Assembly: GCA_000824785.1 (NCBI GenBank)
Contig: CCNB01000004.1
Coordinates: 727,446 to 772,444 of the forward strand
Direction of reading: 5' to 3'
DNA length: 44,999 nucleotides
Source of the DNA: Mesorhizobium plurifarium
Lineage (GTDB): Bacteria; Pseudomonadota; Alphaproteobacteria; Rhizobiales; Rhizobiaceae
Notes under the pieces: model-generated
Databases searched by the model: none
Told to the model about the DNA's origin: nothing
The model's input: only the letters and a program-made list of their open reading frames with translations
Shown here: in pieces, positions 1-10,835 of the stretch
How the letters are laid out: every line of letters starts with the position of its first letter
Numbering within the stretch: the first letter of the stretch is position 1
Program-made: the position numbers and the translations under genes

Positions 1-9
1 ACAAAGAGA

Positions 10-50
10 TAGAGCGGTTCGCCGTTTCCGTGAAACGGTGAAACGCTCTA
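10..50. repeat. Palindromic element at left edge, possible terminator
   Basis: Outer arms TAGAGCGGTT (10-19) and AAACGCTCTA (41-50) pair with one mismatch. Inner arms GCCGTTTC (21-28) and GAAACGGT (32-39) pair around a short loop, giving a long near-perfect hairpin. It lies 27 bp downstream of the minus-strand amidohydrolase stop codon, so it may end that transcript, but there is no clear U-tract. I believe similar palindromes recur in mesorhizobial intergenic DNA; that is from memory and not checked. Confidence 0.55.
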
Positions 51-77
51 GCGTTCCGCTATTTGAGCGTCCAGCCA

Positions 78-917
78 TTAGACGGCTGCGGCTGATTGCG
101 GCCATAGGGACATCGCGACGGTGGCAAAAGCATTTTCGAGAAGGCGACCGATGCGTTCGAAAGTTTCCGGATCGGCAAGCAGGTCGTTGCGCACCTCGAG
201 GTAGAGGCAGGGCCGGCCCTGCTGCAACCCGTGCCGGTTCAGCGTGTAGCCGACGGCCTGGCGCCAATCGTAGGGTTCGTTGTCGCCGATCCTGAAGCCC
301 GCTTCCGCGCCCTGGGCCCTGAGCGTTTTCAGAACCGAGGTCACGAAGGGCGACTGTTCCCGCCACAGCACGCCGATATCGACATTGCGCGTCACCCCGC
401 CCATCACCGGCGTGAAGGAGTGCACCGAGATCAGCGCCCTCCGGCCGGGAGCGGCTTCAATGATCGTCCGTTCGACCGGCGCCCAGGCGACAAGCTTGCG
501 CAGCCTCGCATCCGCCGCATCGACGGTGAGATTGCCCGGCACCGGGATGCCGCCGAGGTCCGGCCGCATGAAGTCCCATTCCTCGGCCGGTCGGTTATAG
601 TCGAGGAATAGCCGCGAATAGCGCGCGATCACGGCCGGCGCCCGCAGTGTTTGCGAGAGCCGGCGCGTCAGCGCATCGACGCCGATGTCGACCGCGAAAT
701 GCGTGCCGAGATAGGGTTCCGCCAAGCCAAGATCGCGCCAGGGCGCCGGCACGACGTTGCCGGCATGCTCGGCAATAAGCAGATAGGGGCTGGCCGCATC
801 CGGCAGCAGCCGTTCCACGCCGGCCGCGGCAAGCGCCGCGACGGCAGCATCGCCAAGCTTTTCAAGGTCCCGCACGGCCGGATGTCCCTCGCGATCAGGC
901 GATGACGGAGCGGACAT
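78..917 (-). CDS. N-formylglutamate amidohydrolase family protein
   Basis: The 279-residue protein matches the N-formylglutamate amidohydrolase family, whose known members hydrolyse N-formyl-L-glutamate to formate and glutamate, the last step of one histidine degradation route. Visible landmarks are LLIAEHAGNVVP near residue 47, RYSRLFLDYNRP near 100, SVHSFTPVMGG near 165 and a late YLEVRNDLL near 240; conserved His, Glu and Arg residues here fit a metal-dependent hydrolase. There is no signal peptide, so it is cytoplasmic. The ATG at 917 is preceded by GAAGG. Its start overlaps the end of the upstream aldehyde dehydrogenase gene by 23 bp, so the two are co-transcribed. No hut genes are visible, so the true substrate may be another N-acyl or N-formyl amino acid. 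Family confident, substrate not. Confidence 0.85.
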   Translation of the reverse strand: MSAPSSPDREGHPAVRDLEKLGDAAVAALAAAGVERLLPDAASPYLLIAEHAGNVVPAPWRDLGLAEPYLGTHFAVDIGVDALTRRLSQTLRAPAVIARYSRLFLDYNRPAEEWDFMRPDLGGIPVPGNLTVDAADARLRKLVAWAPVERTIIEAAPGRRALISVHSFTPVMGGVTRNVDIGVLWREQSPFVTSVLKTLRAQGAEAGFRIGDNEPYDWRQAVGYTLNRHGLQQGRPCLYLEVRNDLLADPETFERIGRLLENAFATVAMSLWPQSAAAV

Positions 918-2304
918 GGTAAGCCTTCGCCGCCGTCGCCTCGATCAGGCCGGCGCGTCCGTTGGTGCGGCCGAGGCCGGAATTCTTGATGCCGCCCCAG
1001 GGCAGGTAGAGGTCGGCATGGTCGCAGCGGTTGAGATAGACCGTGCCGGCCTCGACCTCGTCGAGCAGCGCCACGCCCCGCTCGACATCGCGCGTCCAGA
1101 TGGAAGCGCTGAGCCCGTAATCGCTGTCGTTCATCAGCCGGATCGCCTCGTCGTCGCCGGCGACCGCCTGGACGCAGGCCACCGGCCCGAACAGCTCGTC
1201 GCGCATGATCTGCATGTTGTGGTCGACGCCGGTCAGAACCTCGGGCGCGACATAGGCGGTCCCGAGGCTTGCCGCCTTGAGCGCGCCATCCTGCGGCATC
1301 AGGCGCCTGGCCCCTGCCCGCACCGCGCTTTCGGTGAGGCCGCGGATGGCGTCGGCCGCGACCGCGCGCACCACCGGACCCACCATCGGCTTTTCGCCGA
1401 TCGGATGCCCGATTGTCCACTTCGCGGTCTCCGCAACGAGTGCCTCGACGAAGCGGTCATGGATCGAGCGATCGACATAGATGCGCTCGACCGAGCAGCA
1501 GGACTGGCCGGCATTGGAATAGGTGCCCTCGGCGATCAGCGGAACCGCCGCTTCGAGGTCGGCGTCGGAGCGCACATAGGTCGGATCCTTGCCGCCGAGC
1601 TCCAAATGCACCTGGGTGAAGGTGCCGGCCGCGGCCGCATGCACGCGCCGGCCGCCATTGACCGAGCCGATGAAATTGACGGCGTTGAAGGCGCCGGAGG
1701 CGATCAGCCGCTCGGCATCCGGATGGTCGAGATGCAGGCTCTGGAAGACCCCTTCCGGCCCGCCGGCGGCGCGAAACGCCTCCTCGGCAAGCTCCGCGAT
1801 CACCGGCGTCTGCGGCGAATGCTTGAAGATCACCACATTGCCCGCGGCTAGTGGCGACGTGACCAGATAACCGAGCATGGCGGTCGGGTAATTCCAGGCG
1901 CAGATCGACAAATGCAGGCCGCCGGCCACCGGCTTGGCGTAGCGGCGGATGTTCTCATCCGACGGAAAGGGCATGTCGGCCAGCGTCTCCGGCGCGGCGC
2001 CTGCAAGCAGCTCGCCGATCAGCGCCAGGCGCGGTGTCTCGTCGGCCTGCCACAAGGGTCTGCCGATCTGCCATGCCACCGCCTCGGCCAGCGGAGCGGC
2101 GCGCGCCTTCATCTCTTCGCCAAAGCGCAGAAGGATCGCCAGGCGCTCGGCCATCGGCGTGCGCCGCCAGGCCGGCAGCGCCGCGCGGGCTCGGGCGACA
2201 GCCGCTTCGATCGCCGCGCCGTCCGCGTAGCTGCGCGTGGCGTAGATCGAGCCGTCGACGGGAGAGGTCACCGAGAAGGTCCGCGCGCCGGAATGCAGGT
2301 TCAT
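895..2304 (-). CDS. NAD(P)-dependent aldehyde dehydrogenase
   Basis: From the chosen start this is a 469-residue aldehyde dehydrogenase, oxidising an aldehyde to the acid with NAD(P)+. Visible family motifs are the Rossmann-side FIGSVNGGRRV, the general-base motif ELGGKDP (Glu near residue 235) and the nucleophile motif NAGQSCCS (first Cys near 269). The open frame continues to 2445, but its first 47 codons are lysine-rich and not ALDH-like. I prefer ATG at 2304 because the family fold begins just after it; ATG at 2364 is an alternative and neither has a strong ribosome site. It is co-directional with, and overlaps by 23 bp, the N-formylglutamate amidohydrolase gene, and is divergent from an SDR. 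The three look like one catabolic unit. The specific aldehyde is unknown. Confidence 0.9.
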   Translation of the reverse strand: MNLHSGARTFSVTSPVDGSIYATRSYADGAAIEAAVARARAALPAWRRTPMAERLAILLRFGEEMKARAAPLAEAVAWQIGRPLWQADETPRLALIGELLAGAAPETLADMPFPSDENIRRYAKPVAGGLHLSICAWNYPTAMLGYLVTSPLAAGNVVIFKHSPQTPVIAELAEEAFRAAGGPEGVFQSLHLDHPDAERLIASGAFNAVNFIGSVNGGRRVHAAAAGTFTQVHLELGGKDPTYVRSDADLEAAVPLIAEGTYSNAGQSCCSVERIYVDRSIHDRFVEALVAETAKWTIGHPIGEKPMVGPVVRAVAADAIRGLTESAVRAGARRLMPQDGALKAASLGTAYVAPEVLTGVDHNMQIMRDELFGPVACVQAVAGDDEAIRLMNDSDYGLSASIWTRDVERGVALLDEVEAGTVYLNRCDHADLYLPWGGIKNSGLGRTNGRAGLIEATAAKAYHVRSVIA

Positions 2305-2398
2305 GGTCTTGGAATCCACCCAAAAGGAAGCTGTCGATCGCGGCACGATATCGCGATTTTCCATTTTGGCAAATTTTTTCGAATACGGCTTGATGGAT

Positions 2399-2462
2399 TT
2401 TTTGTCCGCCCCTATTGTCCCGTCATCGCGCCTTGGCGCGGACAAAAATCGCGCCTTGGCGC
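2399..2462. promoter_or_regulatory. Operator-like repeats in divergent promoter region
   Basis: The 179-bp gap between the divergent ALDH and SDR genes holds two overlapping repeat systems. An 11-bp perfect inverted repeat TTTTTGTCCGC (2399-2409) and GCGGACAAAAA (2438-2448) flanks a further TTGTCCCG (2415-2422). A 14-bp direct repeat TCGCGCCTTGGCGC occurs at 2426-2439 and 2449-2462, 23 bp apart; each copy is itself near-palindromic (GCGCC-TT-GGCGC). Such a layout between divergent genes suits a ligand-responsive repressor or activator that controls both. No regulator gene is visible in the window. Confidence 0.5.
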
Positions 2463-2483
2463 CAACATCAAGAGGGGTGACGG

Positions 2484-3242
2484 ATGGTCGTCTTTGATTT
2501 CACCGGCAGGCATGCGGTGGTGGCCGGCGCCGGCGGCGGCATGGGCGAAGCGATCGCGCTTGCGCTCCTCGATGCCGGCGCCTCCGTCACCGCCATCGAC
2601 GTGAAGGCGCGTCCGGCCTCGCTTGCCGGATATGACGACCGGCTGACCTTCGCCCAGGGCGACCTCACCGACGCCGCCTTCGTCGAACAGGTCATCGGCG
2701 CCGCCGGCCACGAGCGCGGCGGCATCGACTATCTCGCCAATGTCGCCGGCGTGCTGTGGTTCGGCCGCGACAAGTCGGCGCTCGACATGGATCTCGGCGT
2801 CTGGGACGACGTCTTCAACATCAACCTGAAATCCTTCGTGCACACGGCGCGCGCGGTCGTCCCCCATATGCGCGCCGGCGGGCGCGGCGGCGCCATGGTG
2901 CATTTCTCGACCATCCAGTGGTATCGCGGCGACCCGAACCCGCAGGATGCCTACCAGGCCTCGAAGGCTGGCGTCTGCGCGCTGTCCAAGTCGCTCGCCA
3001 TGCAGCTTGCCGCCGAGCGCATCCGCTCGAACGCGATCTGCCCCGGCATGGCGCTAACGCCGCTGCAGGCGCGCTGGGACACCGAGGAGAAACGCGCCGC
3101 CGTGGCGAGCTACGCGCCGCTCGGCCGCATCGGCACGCCGCAGGACATGGCCAATGCCGCCCTGTTCCTGCTCTCCGACGCCGCGAGCTACATCACCGGC
3201 ATCGAGCTCCCCGTCGACGGCGGCCTGTTGATGCGGATGTGA
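2484..3242 (+). CDS. Short-chain dehydrogenase/reductase (SDR)
   Basis: A 252-residue classical SDR, an NAD(P)-dependent oxidoreductase of alcohols, ketones or sugars. The cofactor glycine motif is unusual in register (AGAGGGMGEA, residues 14-23, where most classical SDRs have TGxxxGIG). The rest is standard: the NVAG motif at 86-89, a serine near 142, the catalytic Tyr157 and Lys161 in YQASK, and a C-terminal YITGIELPVDGG. The ATG at 2484 has an upstream AGAGGGG. It is transcribed away from the aldehyde dehydrogenase across the operator-like region. One possible role is alcohol to aldehyde (SDR), then aldehyde to acid (ALDH), then amide hydrolysis (amidohydrolase); that order is inference. 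Substrate unknown. Confidence 0.88.
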   Translation: MVVFDFTGRHAVVAGAGGGMGEAIALALLDAGASVTAIDVKARPASLAGYDDRLTFAQGDLTDAAFVEQVIGAAGHERGGIDYLANVAGVLWFGRDKSALDMDLGVWDDVFNINLKSFVHTARAVVPHMRAGGRGGAMVHFSTIQWYRGDPNPQDAYQASKAGVCALSKSLAMQLAAERIRSNAICPGMALTPLQARWDTEEKRAAVASYAPLGRIGTPQDMANAALFLLSDAASYITGIELPVDGGLLMRM

Positions 3243-3253
3243 GCTCCTGGCGA

Positions 3254-3268
3254 CCGCCGGAACGGCGG
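3254..3268. terminator. Short hairpin after SDR gene
   Basis: CCGCC (3254-3258) and GGCGG (3264-3268) form a 5-bp GC stem 12 bp after the SDR stop. There is no U-tract, so this is weak as a terminator; the larger palindromes that follow are more likely to stop transcription. Confidence 0.25.
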
Positions 3269-3273
3269 CGTAG

Positions 3274-3322
3274 ACGCATGTCTCCCGAAGGTGGAAGCCG
3301 GTTTCGGGATAAAGACATGCGT
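3274..3322. repeat. Palindromic intergenic repeat, family A copy 1
   Basis: Outer arms ACGCATGTCT (3274-3283) and AGACATGCGT (3313-3322) are perfect complements. Inner arms TCCCGAA (3283-3289) and TTCGGGA (3303-3309) pair too. A 36-bp core aligns without gaps to the copy at 42575-42617 and, with a short gap, to a weaker copy at 32440-32474. It lies between the convergent SDR and DUF2461 genes, where it could act as a bidirectional terminator. Confidence 0.7.
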
Positions 3323-3334
3323 AAAATCAAAAAT

Positions 3335-3378
3335 CTAAAGCGCATGGAGCGAATCTGAAAGATCGCGACGCGCTTTAG
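3335..3378. repeat. 44-bp palindromic repeat overlapping a stop codon
   Basis: Terminal arms CTAAAGCGC (3335-3343) and GCGCTTTAG (3370-3378) are perfect inverted repeats. The right arm contains the TAA stop codon of the minus-strand DUF2461 gene (3375-3377). I recall this sequence type as a very common rhizobial intergenic repeat; that should be confirmed by counting copies in the genome. It probably forms the 3' end hairpin of the ligA-DUF2461 transcript. Confidence 0.6.
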
Positions 3379-4066
3379 GCCGCCACGGCTGTCCCCTGGA
3401 TCGCCCTGCCCCAGTCGAGCAGCGGCCTGGCGCCAAGCGTGAAGTCGACGAGATCGTCGACCAGCGCCGGCGAATGAATCGTCGCCGGATCGATATCGTG
3501 CCGGACCACGAAATGCCGGCTCCGCACCGCCTGGGCGAGATCCTCGTCACCGACGTCCTCGAAACCGCGTGGCGCCCGCTTCAGGCGGTCTTCCGCATCG
3601 AGCTCCAGGCCGGCCTTCTTGAGCGATGAGACCATGGCGCGGAACGCGGCCGGCTTGGTCACGATCGCCTTACGCATCGCCTGCAGCAATTCGGGCGCCG
3701 GCTGCCACCAGGCAACGCCGGCGAAGCAGCGCTCGAGCCCAATATGCACGTAGAAGACGCCCTGCTCCATCTTGGTGCCGTCAGGCGACAGGATCGCCGA
3801 CAGATGCCGGTTGTAGGGCCGCTTGTCTTTGGAGAAGCGCACGTCGCGATTGATGCGGAACAGCGACCTCTTGCGGTCGCCGCGCAGGCCGAGCTTTGCC
3901 GCCTCGAAACGTTCGCTGAGCGTCTCGACCAGATCGCAAAACGGCCCGTGCAGCTCGCTGTCGTAAAGGTCGCGGTTTTCCTGGAACCATTCCCGGCTCT
4001 GGTGGAAATCGAGCGCCTTCAGGAACGGGATGGCCTTCTGCCCGAACCCCTTGAACCCGCCCGCCA

Positions 4067-4067
<1 letters not shown>
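3375..4067 (-). CDS. DUF2461 / TIGR02453 family protein
   Basis: A 230-residue protein matching the DUF2461 (TIGR02453) family, which has no established function. Seen landmarks are FLKALDFHQSREWFQENRD near the N-terminus, the charged RINRDVRFSKDKRPYN around residues 72-87, and GVFYVHIGLERCFAGVAWWQP near 102-122. The family is sometimes found near DNA repair genes. Here the start codon overlaps the stop of ligA by one base (TGATG at 4065-4069), so translation is coupled to the NAD-dependent ligase, which makes a DNA-related role worth considering. There is no signal peptide or membrane segment. The stop codon lies inside a palindromic repeat. Family confident, function unknown. Confidence 0.85.
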
Positions 4068-6756
<2,689 letters not shown>

Positions 6757-8430
6757 CTACGCTGCCGCCGTATTCTCGCGCAGCAGCCGCTCCGCCGCCG
6801 CGCGCGCTTCATCGGTGATGACGGCGCCGGCCAGCATGCGCGCGATCTCTTCCTGGCGCGCGGCGCGGTCCATTTCGGCGATGCCGGTGGCGACACGGTC
6901 CTTTCCGCCGGATTTCGAGATCAGGAAATGCGTCGCGGCGCGTGCCGCAACCTGCGGCGCATGCGTGACCGAAAGCACCTGCACGCGCTTCGAGAGCCGC
7001 GCCAGCCGCTGCCCGATGGCGTCGGCCACCGCGCCGCCTACACCGGTGTCGATCTCGTCGAAGACCAGGGTCGGCGCCGAGCCGCGATCGGCGAGCGCCA
7101 CCTTCAAAGCCAGCAGGAAGCGCGAGAGCTCGCCGCCCGAGGCGACCTTCATCATCGGTCCCGGCCTGGTGCCCGGATTGGTCCGCACCCAGAATTCGAC
7201 CTGGTCGATACCCTCTTCCATGCGGCCTTCGGCATCGCTTCCCATCTCGACGATGAACTCGGCCCGTTCGAGCTTCAGCGCCGGCAGCTCTGCCATGACG
7301 GCCTTGGTCAGGCCCGCAGCGGCCGCGTGGCGCAGCGATGAGAGCTGTGCTGCGGAAATATCGTAGGCCTCGCGCCCGGCGGCCGCCTGCTTCTCCAGCG
7401 CATGCAGCCGCTCCTCGCCGGCATCGAGATCAGCAAGATCGGCCACCATCGTGTCGCGCAGCTGCGCCAGGTCGTCGACCGCGACATTGTGCTTGCGCGA
7501 AGCGGCGCGCAAAGCAAACAGGCGCTCTTCCGCCTTCTCCAGGCGCTGCGGATCATATTCGGTGGCGCGGAGCGCGGCTTCCACGCCGGACTGCGCCGCA
7601 TCGAGCGAGATCATCGCCTCGTCCAGCGATTTCACCACGTCGTCGAGCAGGCCCGGCGCTTCGCCCGACTTGCGCTGCAGCCGCCGCAACAGGCTGGCAA
7701 GCTGCGGCAAGGGCGAGGACGGTCCCGACAGCACATCCTGCGCATCATGGATCTCGGCGGCGATCTTTTCCACGCGCATCATCTGCGCGCGCAGTTCCGC
7801 AAGCTCCGTCTCCTCGCCCGGCTGCGGATCGAGCTTCGCAAGCTCGGCGACGGAAGCGCGCAGATAATCGGCCTCGCGCGCCGCAGCCTCGACCTTGGCG
7901 CGGTGCCGTGAAAGCTCCTGCTCGCAGTTTCGCCAGTAGCGCCAGGCTTCGCCCGTGCCGCGCACGGCGCCCAGATGGCCGCCGAAACTGTCCAGCAATT
8001 CGCGATGCGCGCCGGGATCGACCAGGGCGCGTTCGTCATGCTGGCCGTGGATCTCGACCAGCGCGCGGCCGACATCGCGCATCAGGGTGACGCTGGAGGG
8101 CTGGTCATTGACGAAGACGCGGGTGCGGCCGTCGGCCGTCTGCACGCGGCGCAGGATGATATCGCCATCGTCCTCGATGTCGTTTTGGGCGAGCAGCGCG
8201 CGCGCCGGATGGTTGCGCGGCACGTCGAACACGGCAATGACCTGGCCTTGCGCGGCGCCGTGGCGGACGAGCGATGCATCGCCGCGCGCGCCGAGCGCCA
8301 GCGACAAGGCATCGAGCAGGATGGATTTGCCGGCGCCGGTTTCGCCGGTCAGCACCGAAAGCCCAGGCAGGAAGTCGATGTCCAGCTTCTCGATCAGGAC
8401 GATATCGCGGATCGACAGTCTGGACAGCAT
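6757..8430 (-). CDS. recN: DNA repair protein RecN
   Basis: A 557-residue SMC-like ATPase that helps double-strand break repair and holds sister DNA together. Seen: N-terminal LSRLSIRDIVLIEKLDIDF, Walker A GETGAGKSI near residues 30-38, a coiled-coil middle rich in Glu, Ala and Arg, the ABC signature GGELSRFLLALKVAL, Walker B TLVFDEIDTGVGG and the following SVTHAPQVAA. I start it at ATG 8430 (MLSRLSI) rather than at the open frame's 8478, since RecN proteins begin at this motif and the longer form would overlap bamD. It begins 8 bp after the bamD stop, so both are probably on one transcript. The fold-back repeat lies directly downstream. Confidence 0.97.
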   Translation of the reverse strand: MLSRLSIRDIVLIEKLDIDFLPGLSVLTGETGAGKSILLDALSLALGARGDASLVRHGAAQGQVIAVFDVPRNHPARALLAQNDIEDDGDIILRRVQTADGRTRVFVNDQPSSVTLMRDVGRALVEIHGQHDERALVDPGAHRELLDSFGGHLGAVRGTGEAWRYWRNCEQELSRHRAKVEAAAREADYLRASVAELAKLDPQPGEETELAELRAQMMRVEKIAAEIHDAQDVLSGPSSPLPQLASLLRRLQRKSGEAPGLLDDVVKSLDEAMISLDAAQSGVEAALRATEYDPQRLEKAEERLFALRAASRKHNVAVDDLAQLRDTMVADLADLDAGEERLHALEKQAAAGREAYDISAAQLSSLRHAAAAGLTKAVMAELPALKLERAEFIVEMGSDAEGRMEEGIDQVEFWVRTNPGTRPGPMMKVASGGELSRFLLALKVALADRGSAPTLVFDEIDTGVGGAVADAIGQRLARLSKRVQVLSVTHAPQVAARAATHFLISKSGGKDRVATGIAEMDRAARQEEIARMLAGAVITDEARAAAERLLRENTAAA

Positions 8431-8438
8431 CGCAAGCT

Positions 8439-9308
8439 TCAGGCGCCGGTGATCATCTTCCCGGCCTTGGAGATCCACGACCCGGCATTTTCGCGCGGCT
8501 CAAGCCCATTGCTCTGCAGGAGCTTGTAGGAATCCTTGTACCACGGGCTGTCCGGATAGTTGGTGCCGAGCACCGCCGCCGCCGTCTGCGCTTCCGAGGT
8601 CAAGCCCATCGCATAATAGGACTCGGTCAGGCGCGCGAGCGCCTCCTCGACATGGCGGGTGTTGGAATAGGTTTCGACCACGGTGCGGAAGCGCTTCACG
8701 GCGGCGATGTATTCGCGGCGCTCGAGATAATAGCGGCCGATCTGCATCTCCTTGCCGGCAAGCTGGTCGTTGGCGAAGCGGATCTTGTCCTTGGCGTCGG
8801 CGACATATTCGGAATTCGGCCAGCGCGTCACCAGATCCTGCATGGTCTGGATGGTCTGGCGCGCCTCCTTCTGGTCCTGGGTGACGTCCTTGATCTGCCG
8901 GTAGTAGCACAAGCCGATGATGTATTGCGCGTAAGCCGCGTCGTCGGTCGACGGATAAAGCGTCAGGTAGCGCTTCGCGGTGCCGATCGCCTCATCGTAG
9001 TTGCCGGCGCGATAGTCGGCGAAAGCGCCCATCACCATCGATTTGCGCGCGAATTCCGAATAGGGATGCTGGCGGTCGACGGCGTCGAACTTCTTGCTGG
9101 CCTCATCGAGGCGGCCGGCATTCATGTTGGCCAGGCCCTGGTTGTAGAGAACGTCGGCCGGTTCAGTCTGGTCGACATAGGTCGCCAGGTTGACATCCTT
9201 CTCGGAGGACATGCAGGCCGACAGCACGAGCGCGGGAGCAACCACCGACAGCGCCAGCAAAACACCACGACGCGGCGCTACCGATTGACCAACTCGCGAA
9301 AAAAACAT
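8439..9308 (-). CDS. bamD: Outer membrane assembly lipoprotein BamD
   Basis: A 289-residue lipoprotein of the BAM complex, which inserts beta-barrel proteins into the outer membrane. The N-terminus has a lipoprotein signal peptide ending in a lipobox at VLSACMS (Cys near residue 32). Tetratricopeptide-like helices follow: [20 protein letters not shown], then [41 protein letters not shown] and later [20 protein letters not shown]. YFiO/ComL-type BamD usually has five TPRs, consistent with this length. It lies between lpxC and recN in the usual alphaproteobacterial order. The 202-bp gap before it could hold its own promoter. Confidence 0.95.
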   Translation of the reverse strand: MFFSRVGQSVAPRRGVLLALSVVAPALVLSACMSSEKDVNLATYVDQTEPADVLYNQGLANMNAGRLDEASKKFDAVDRQHPYSEFARKSMVMGAFADYRAGNYDEAIGTAKRYLTLYPSTDDAAYAQYIIGLCYYRQIKDVTQDQKEARQTIQTMQDLVTRWPNSEYVADAKDKIRFANDQLAGKEMQIGRYYLERREYIAAVKRFRTVVETYSNTRHVEEALARLTESYYAMGLTSEAQTAAAVLGTNYPDSPWYKDSYKLLQSNGLEPRENAGSWISKAGKMITGA

Positions 9309-9510
9309 GTTTGGATTCCGCCCCTTCGGCGTCGTTTCGGTCCGGGCCGAAGCCTTAAACCATTATCCCCTTGCCCGGCAACGCTATGTCCGGCCAATCG
9401 CACATTTTTGTGGCGGCCTGACGCTACGCCCGCGGTTGTGCAATTTCAGCGAGTCGTGATGCAATCATGCAACACAAGTCCGCTCTACAAAGCCAGAAAA
9501 CGGTTAAAAA

Positions 9511-10458
9511 TCAGATCACCCAAGGTGCGTAGACCGGCCGGCTGACGGCGATCATCTCGGCGACGCGGCCGCGCTCGCGGCGTCTCGTCTCGACGATCTC
9601 GAAGGCCGTGTGGTCGGAAAGCAACCGGCGCAAGGCAGACGCGTTCATCCGGTGGCCGCCGCGATAGGAACGGAAGCAGCCGATGAAGCGCGCGCCGGCC
9701 AGCGCCAGGTCGCCCATCGCGTCGAGCGTCTTGTGTCGGGCGAATTCATTGGGATAGCGCAGCCCGCCGACATTGATGACGCGGTTGTCGTCGCCGATGA
9801 CCAGCGAGTTTTCGAGCGACGAGCCGAGCGCGTAGCCGGCGGCCCAAAGCCGTTCGACATCCTTCATGAAGCCGAAGGTCCTCGCCCGCGCGATGTCGCG
9901 GCGGAAGATATCGGGATTGATGTCCGAGGCGAATTGCTGGCGGCCGATCGCCGGGCTTTCGAAATCGATCTCGATCTCGAATCGCGTGCCGTCATAGGGG
10001 CGGAATTCCGCCCAGGACGCGCCCGCTTCCACGCGCACCGGCTTGACGACGCGGATATAGCGACGCTTCACCGCCAGCGTCTCGATGCCGGCCTGGTCGA
10101 AGGCTTCGACGAAAGCCATGGCGCTGCCGTCGAGTATCGGAACTTCCGAACCGTCGATCTCGATGATGAGGTTGTCGATGCCGAGGCCGAAAACCGTCGC
10201 CATCAGATGCTCGACCGTGCCGATGTGCTCGCCGGCCGGATCGCCAAGCATGGTGCAAAGATCGGTGGCGCCGACTTCCGCGACCAGGGCGCGGAGCTCG
10301 CGGGTCTGGCCGCCATTCGAAAGATGGAAGACGATGCCCGTATCGGCATCGGCCGGCAGGAAGTGAACGGTGACGGTCTTGCCGCTATGGACGCCGATGC
10401 CAGCCAGCGTCGCGCGCGATTTCACTGTCGTCTGATAGTCGTGCAAGAGTAACCCCAT
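9511..10458 (-). CDS. lpxC: UDP-3-O-acyl-N-acetylglucosamine deacetylase LpxC
   Basis: A 315-residue zinc amidase catalysing the committed step of lipid A synthesis. The zinc ligands are visible: His84 in TVEHLMA, then His242 and Asp246 in HKTLDAMGD; His269 (GGHRMN) matches the catalytic histidine. Spacing equals E. coli LpxC shifted by four to five residues. I use ATG at 10458 (MGLLLHDYQTTV); the open frame runs to 10557, but that extension lacks family similarity. In this lineage lpxC usually follows ftsZ, linking envelope and division genes; here the two are split by 377 bp with a strong terminator, so lpxC very likely has its own promoter. Confidence 0.97.
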   Translation of the reverse strand: MGLLLHDYQTTVKSRATLAGIGVHSGKTVTVHFLPADADTGIVFHLSNGGQTRELRALVAEVGATDLCTMLGDPAGEHIGTVEHLMATVFGLGIDNLIIEIDGSEVPILDGSAMAFVEAFDQAGIETLAVKRRYIRVVKPVRVEAGASWAEFRPYDGTRFEIEIDFESPAIGRQQFASDINPDIFRRDIARARTFGFMKDVERLWAAGYALGSSLENSLVIGDDNRVINVGGLRYPNEFARHKTLDAMGDLALAGARFIGCFRSYRGGHRMNASALRRLLSDHTAFEIVETRRRERGRVAEMIAVSRPVYAPWVI

Positions 10459-10835
10459 ACGCCCAAAATGCCTGCGTCCGCTCCATCGGCCTTGGGTATC
10501 TTGCAGCCAGGTTATGTCTGGCGCTCGCATGGAATGCGGCAAAATAAGCAAGAGCACGCGGCTCTGTGTGATCGGCAGGCAGGGCTACTCCCCGAATCCC
10601 AGCAAACCGACTTTAGTCCGAGGCGAAGATAATGGCCCGCCTTGGAGACTCCAAATCACGGTTTCTTACCCCGTGTAACCACGGGATTGTGTCAAAAATA
10701 GCTGATAACCCATTGTTTTCTACAAGTTTTACAAAAGCGACAGGCAGACGAGAAATCGTCTGCCTGTTAACAACCGTTATATATCGTTAACGATCGGCGG
10801 CTCGCCGCATCGAGATCGGCGGTCCGCCGTATCGG
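10459..10835. other. ftsZ-lpxC intergenic region
   Basis: A 377-bp gap without genes. It holds the ftsZ terminator (10741-10766), a 12-bp palindrome ATCGTTAACGAT (10783-10794), and a small hairpin CCCGTG/CACGGG (10670-10685). The minus strand has a consensus -35 TTGACA at 10690-10695; 17 bp further the sequence is GGGGTA, a poor -10, so an lpxC promoter here is only possible. The leader to lpxC would be about 200 nt. Confidence 0.45.
10741..10766 (-). terminator. Strong terminator hairpin after ftsZ
   Basis: A perfect 11-bp stem CAGGCAGACGA (10741-10751) and TCGTCTGCCTG (10756-10766) closes a four-base loop. On the minus strand it is followed by TCGCTTTTGT, a short T-rich tract. It lies about 70 bp after the ftsZ stop and marks the end of the main dcw transcript. 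Confidence 0.75.

Noticed and set aside
9421..9490. TTGTGCAAT and TGCAACACAA near-repeats before bamD
   Set aside because: Imperfect and short; no matching promoter or known operator. Could be chance.
10767..10795. Possible CtrA site (TTAA-N7-TTAA) after ftsZ
   Set aside because: TTAAC and GTTAAC occur but the spacing is not 7; the second half after 7 bases is TATA. CtrA control cannot be supported here.
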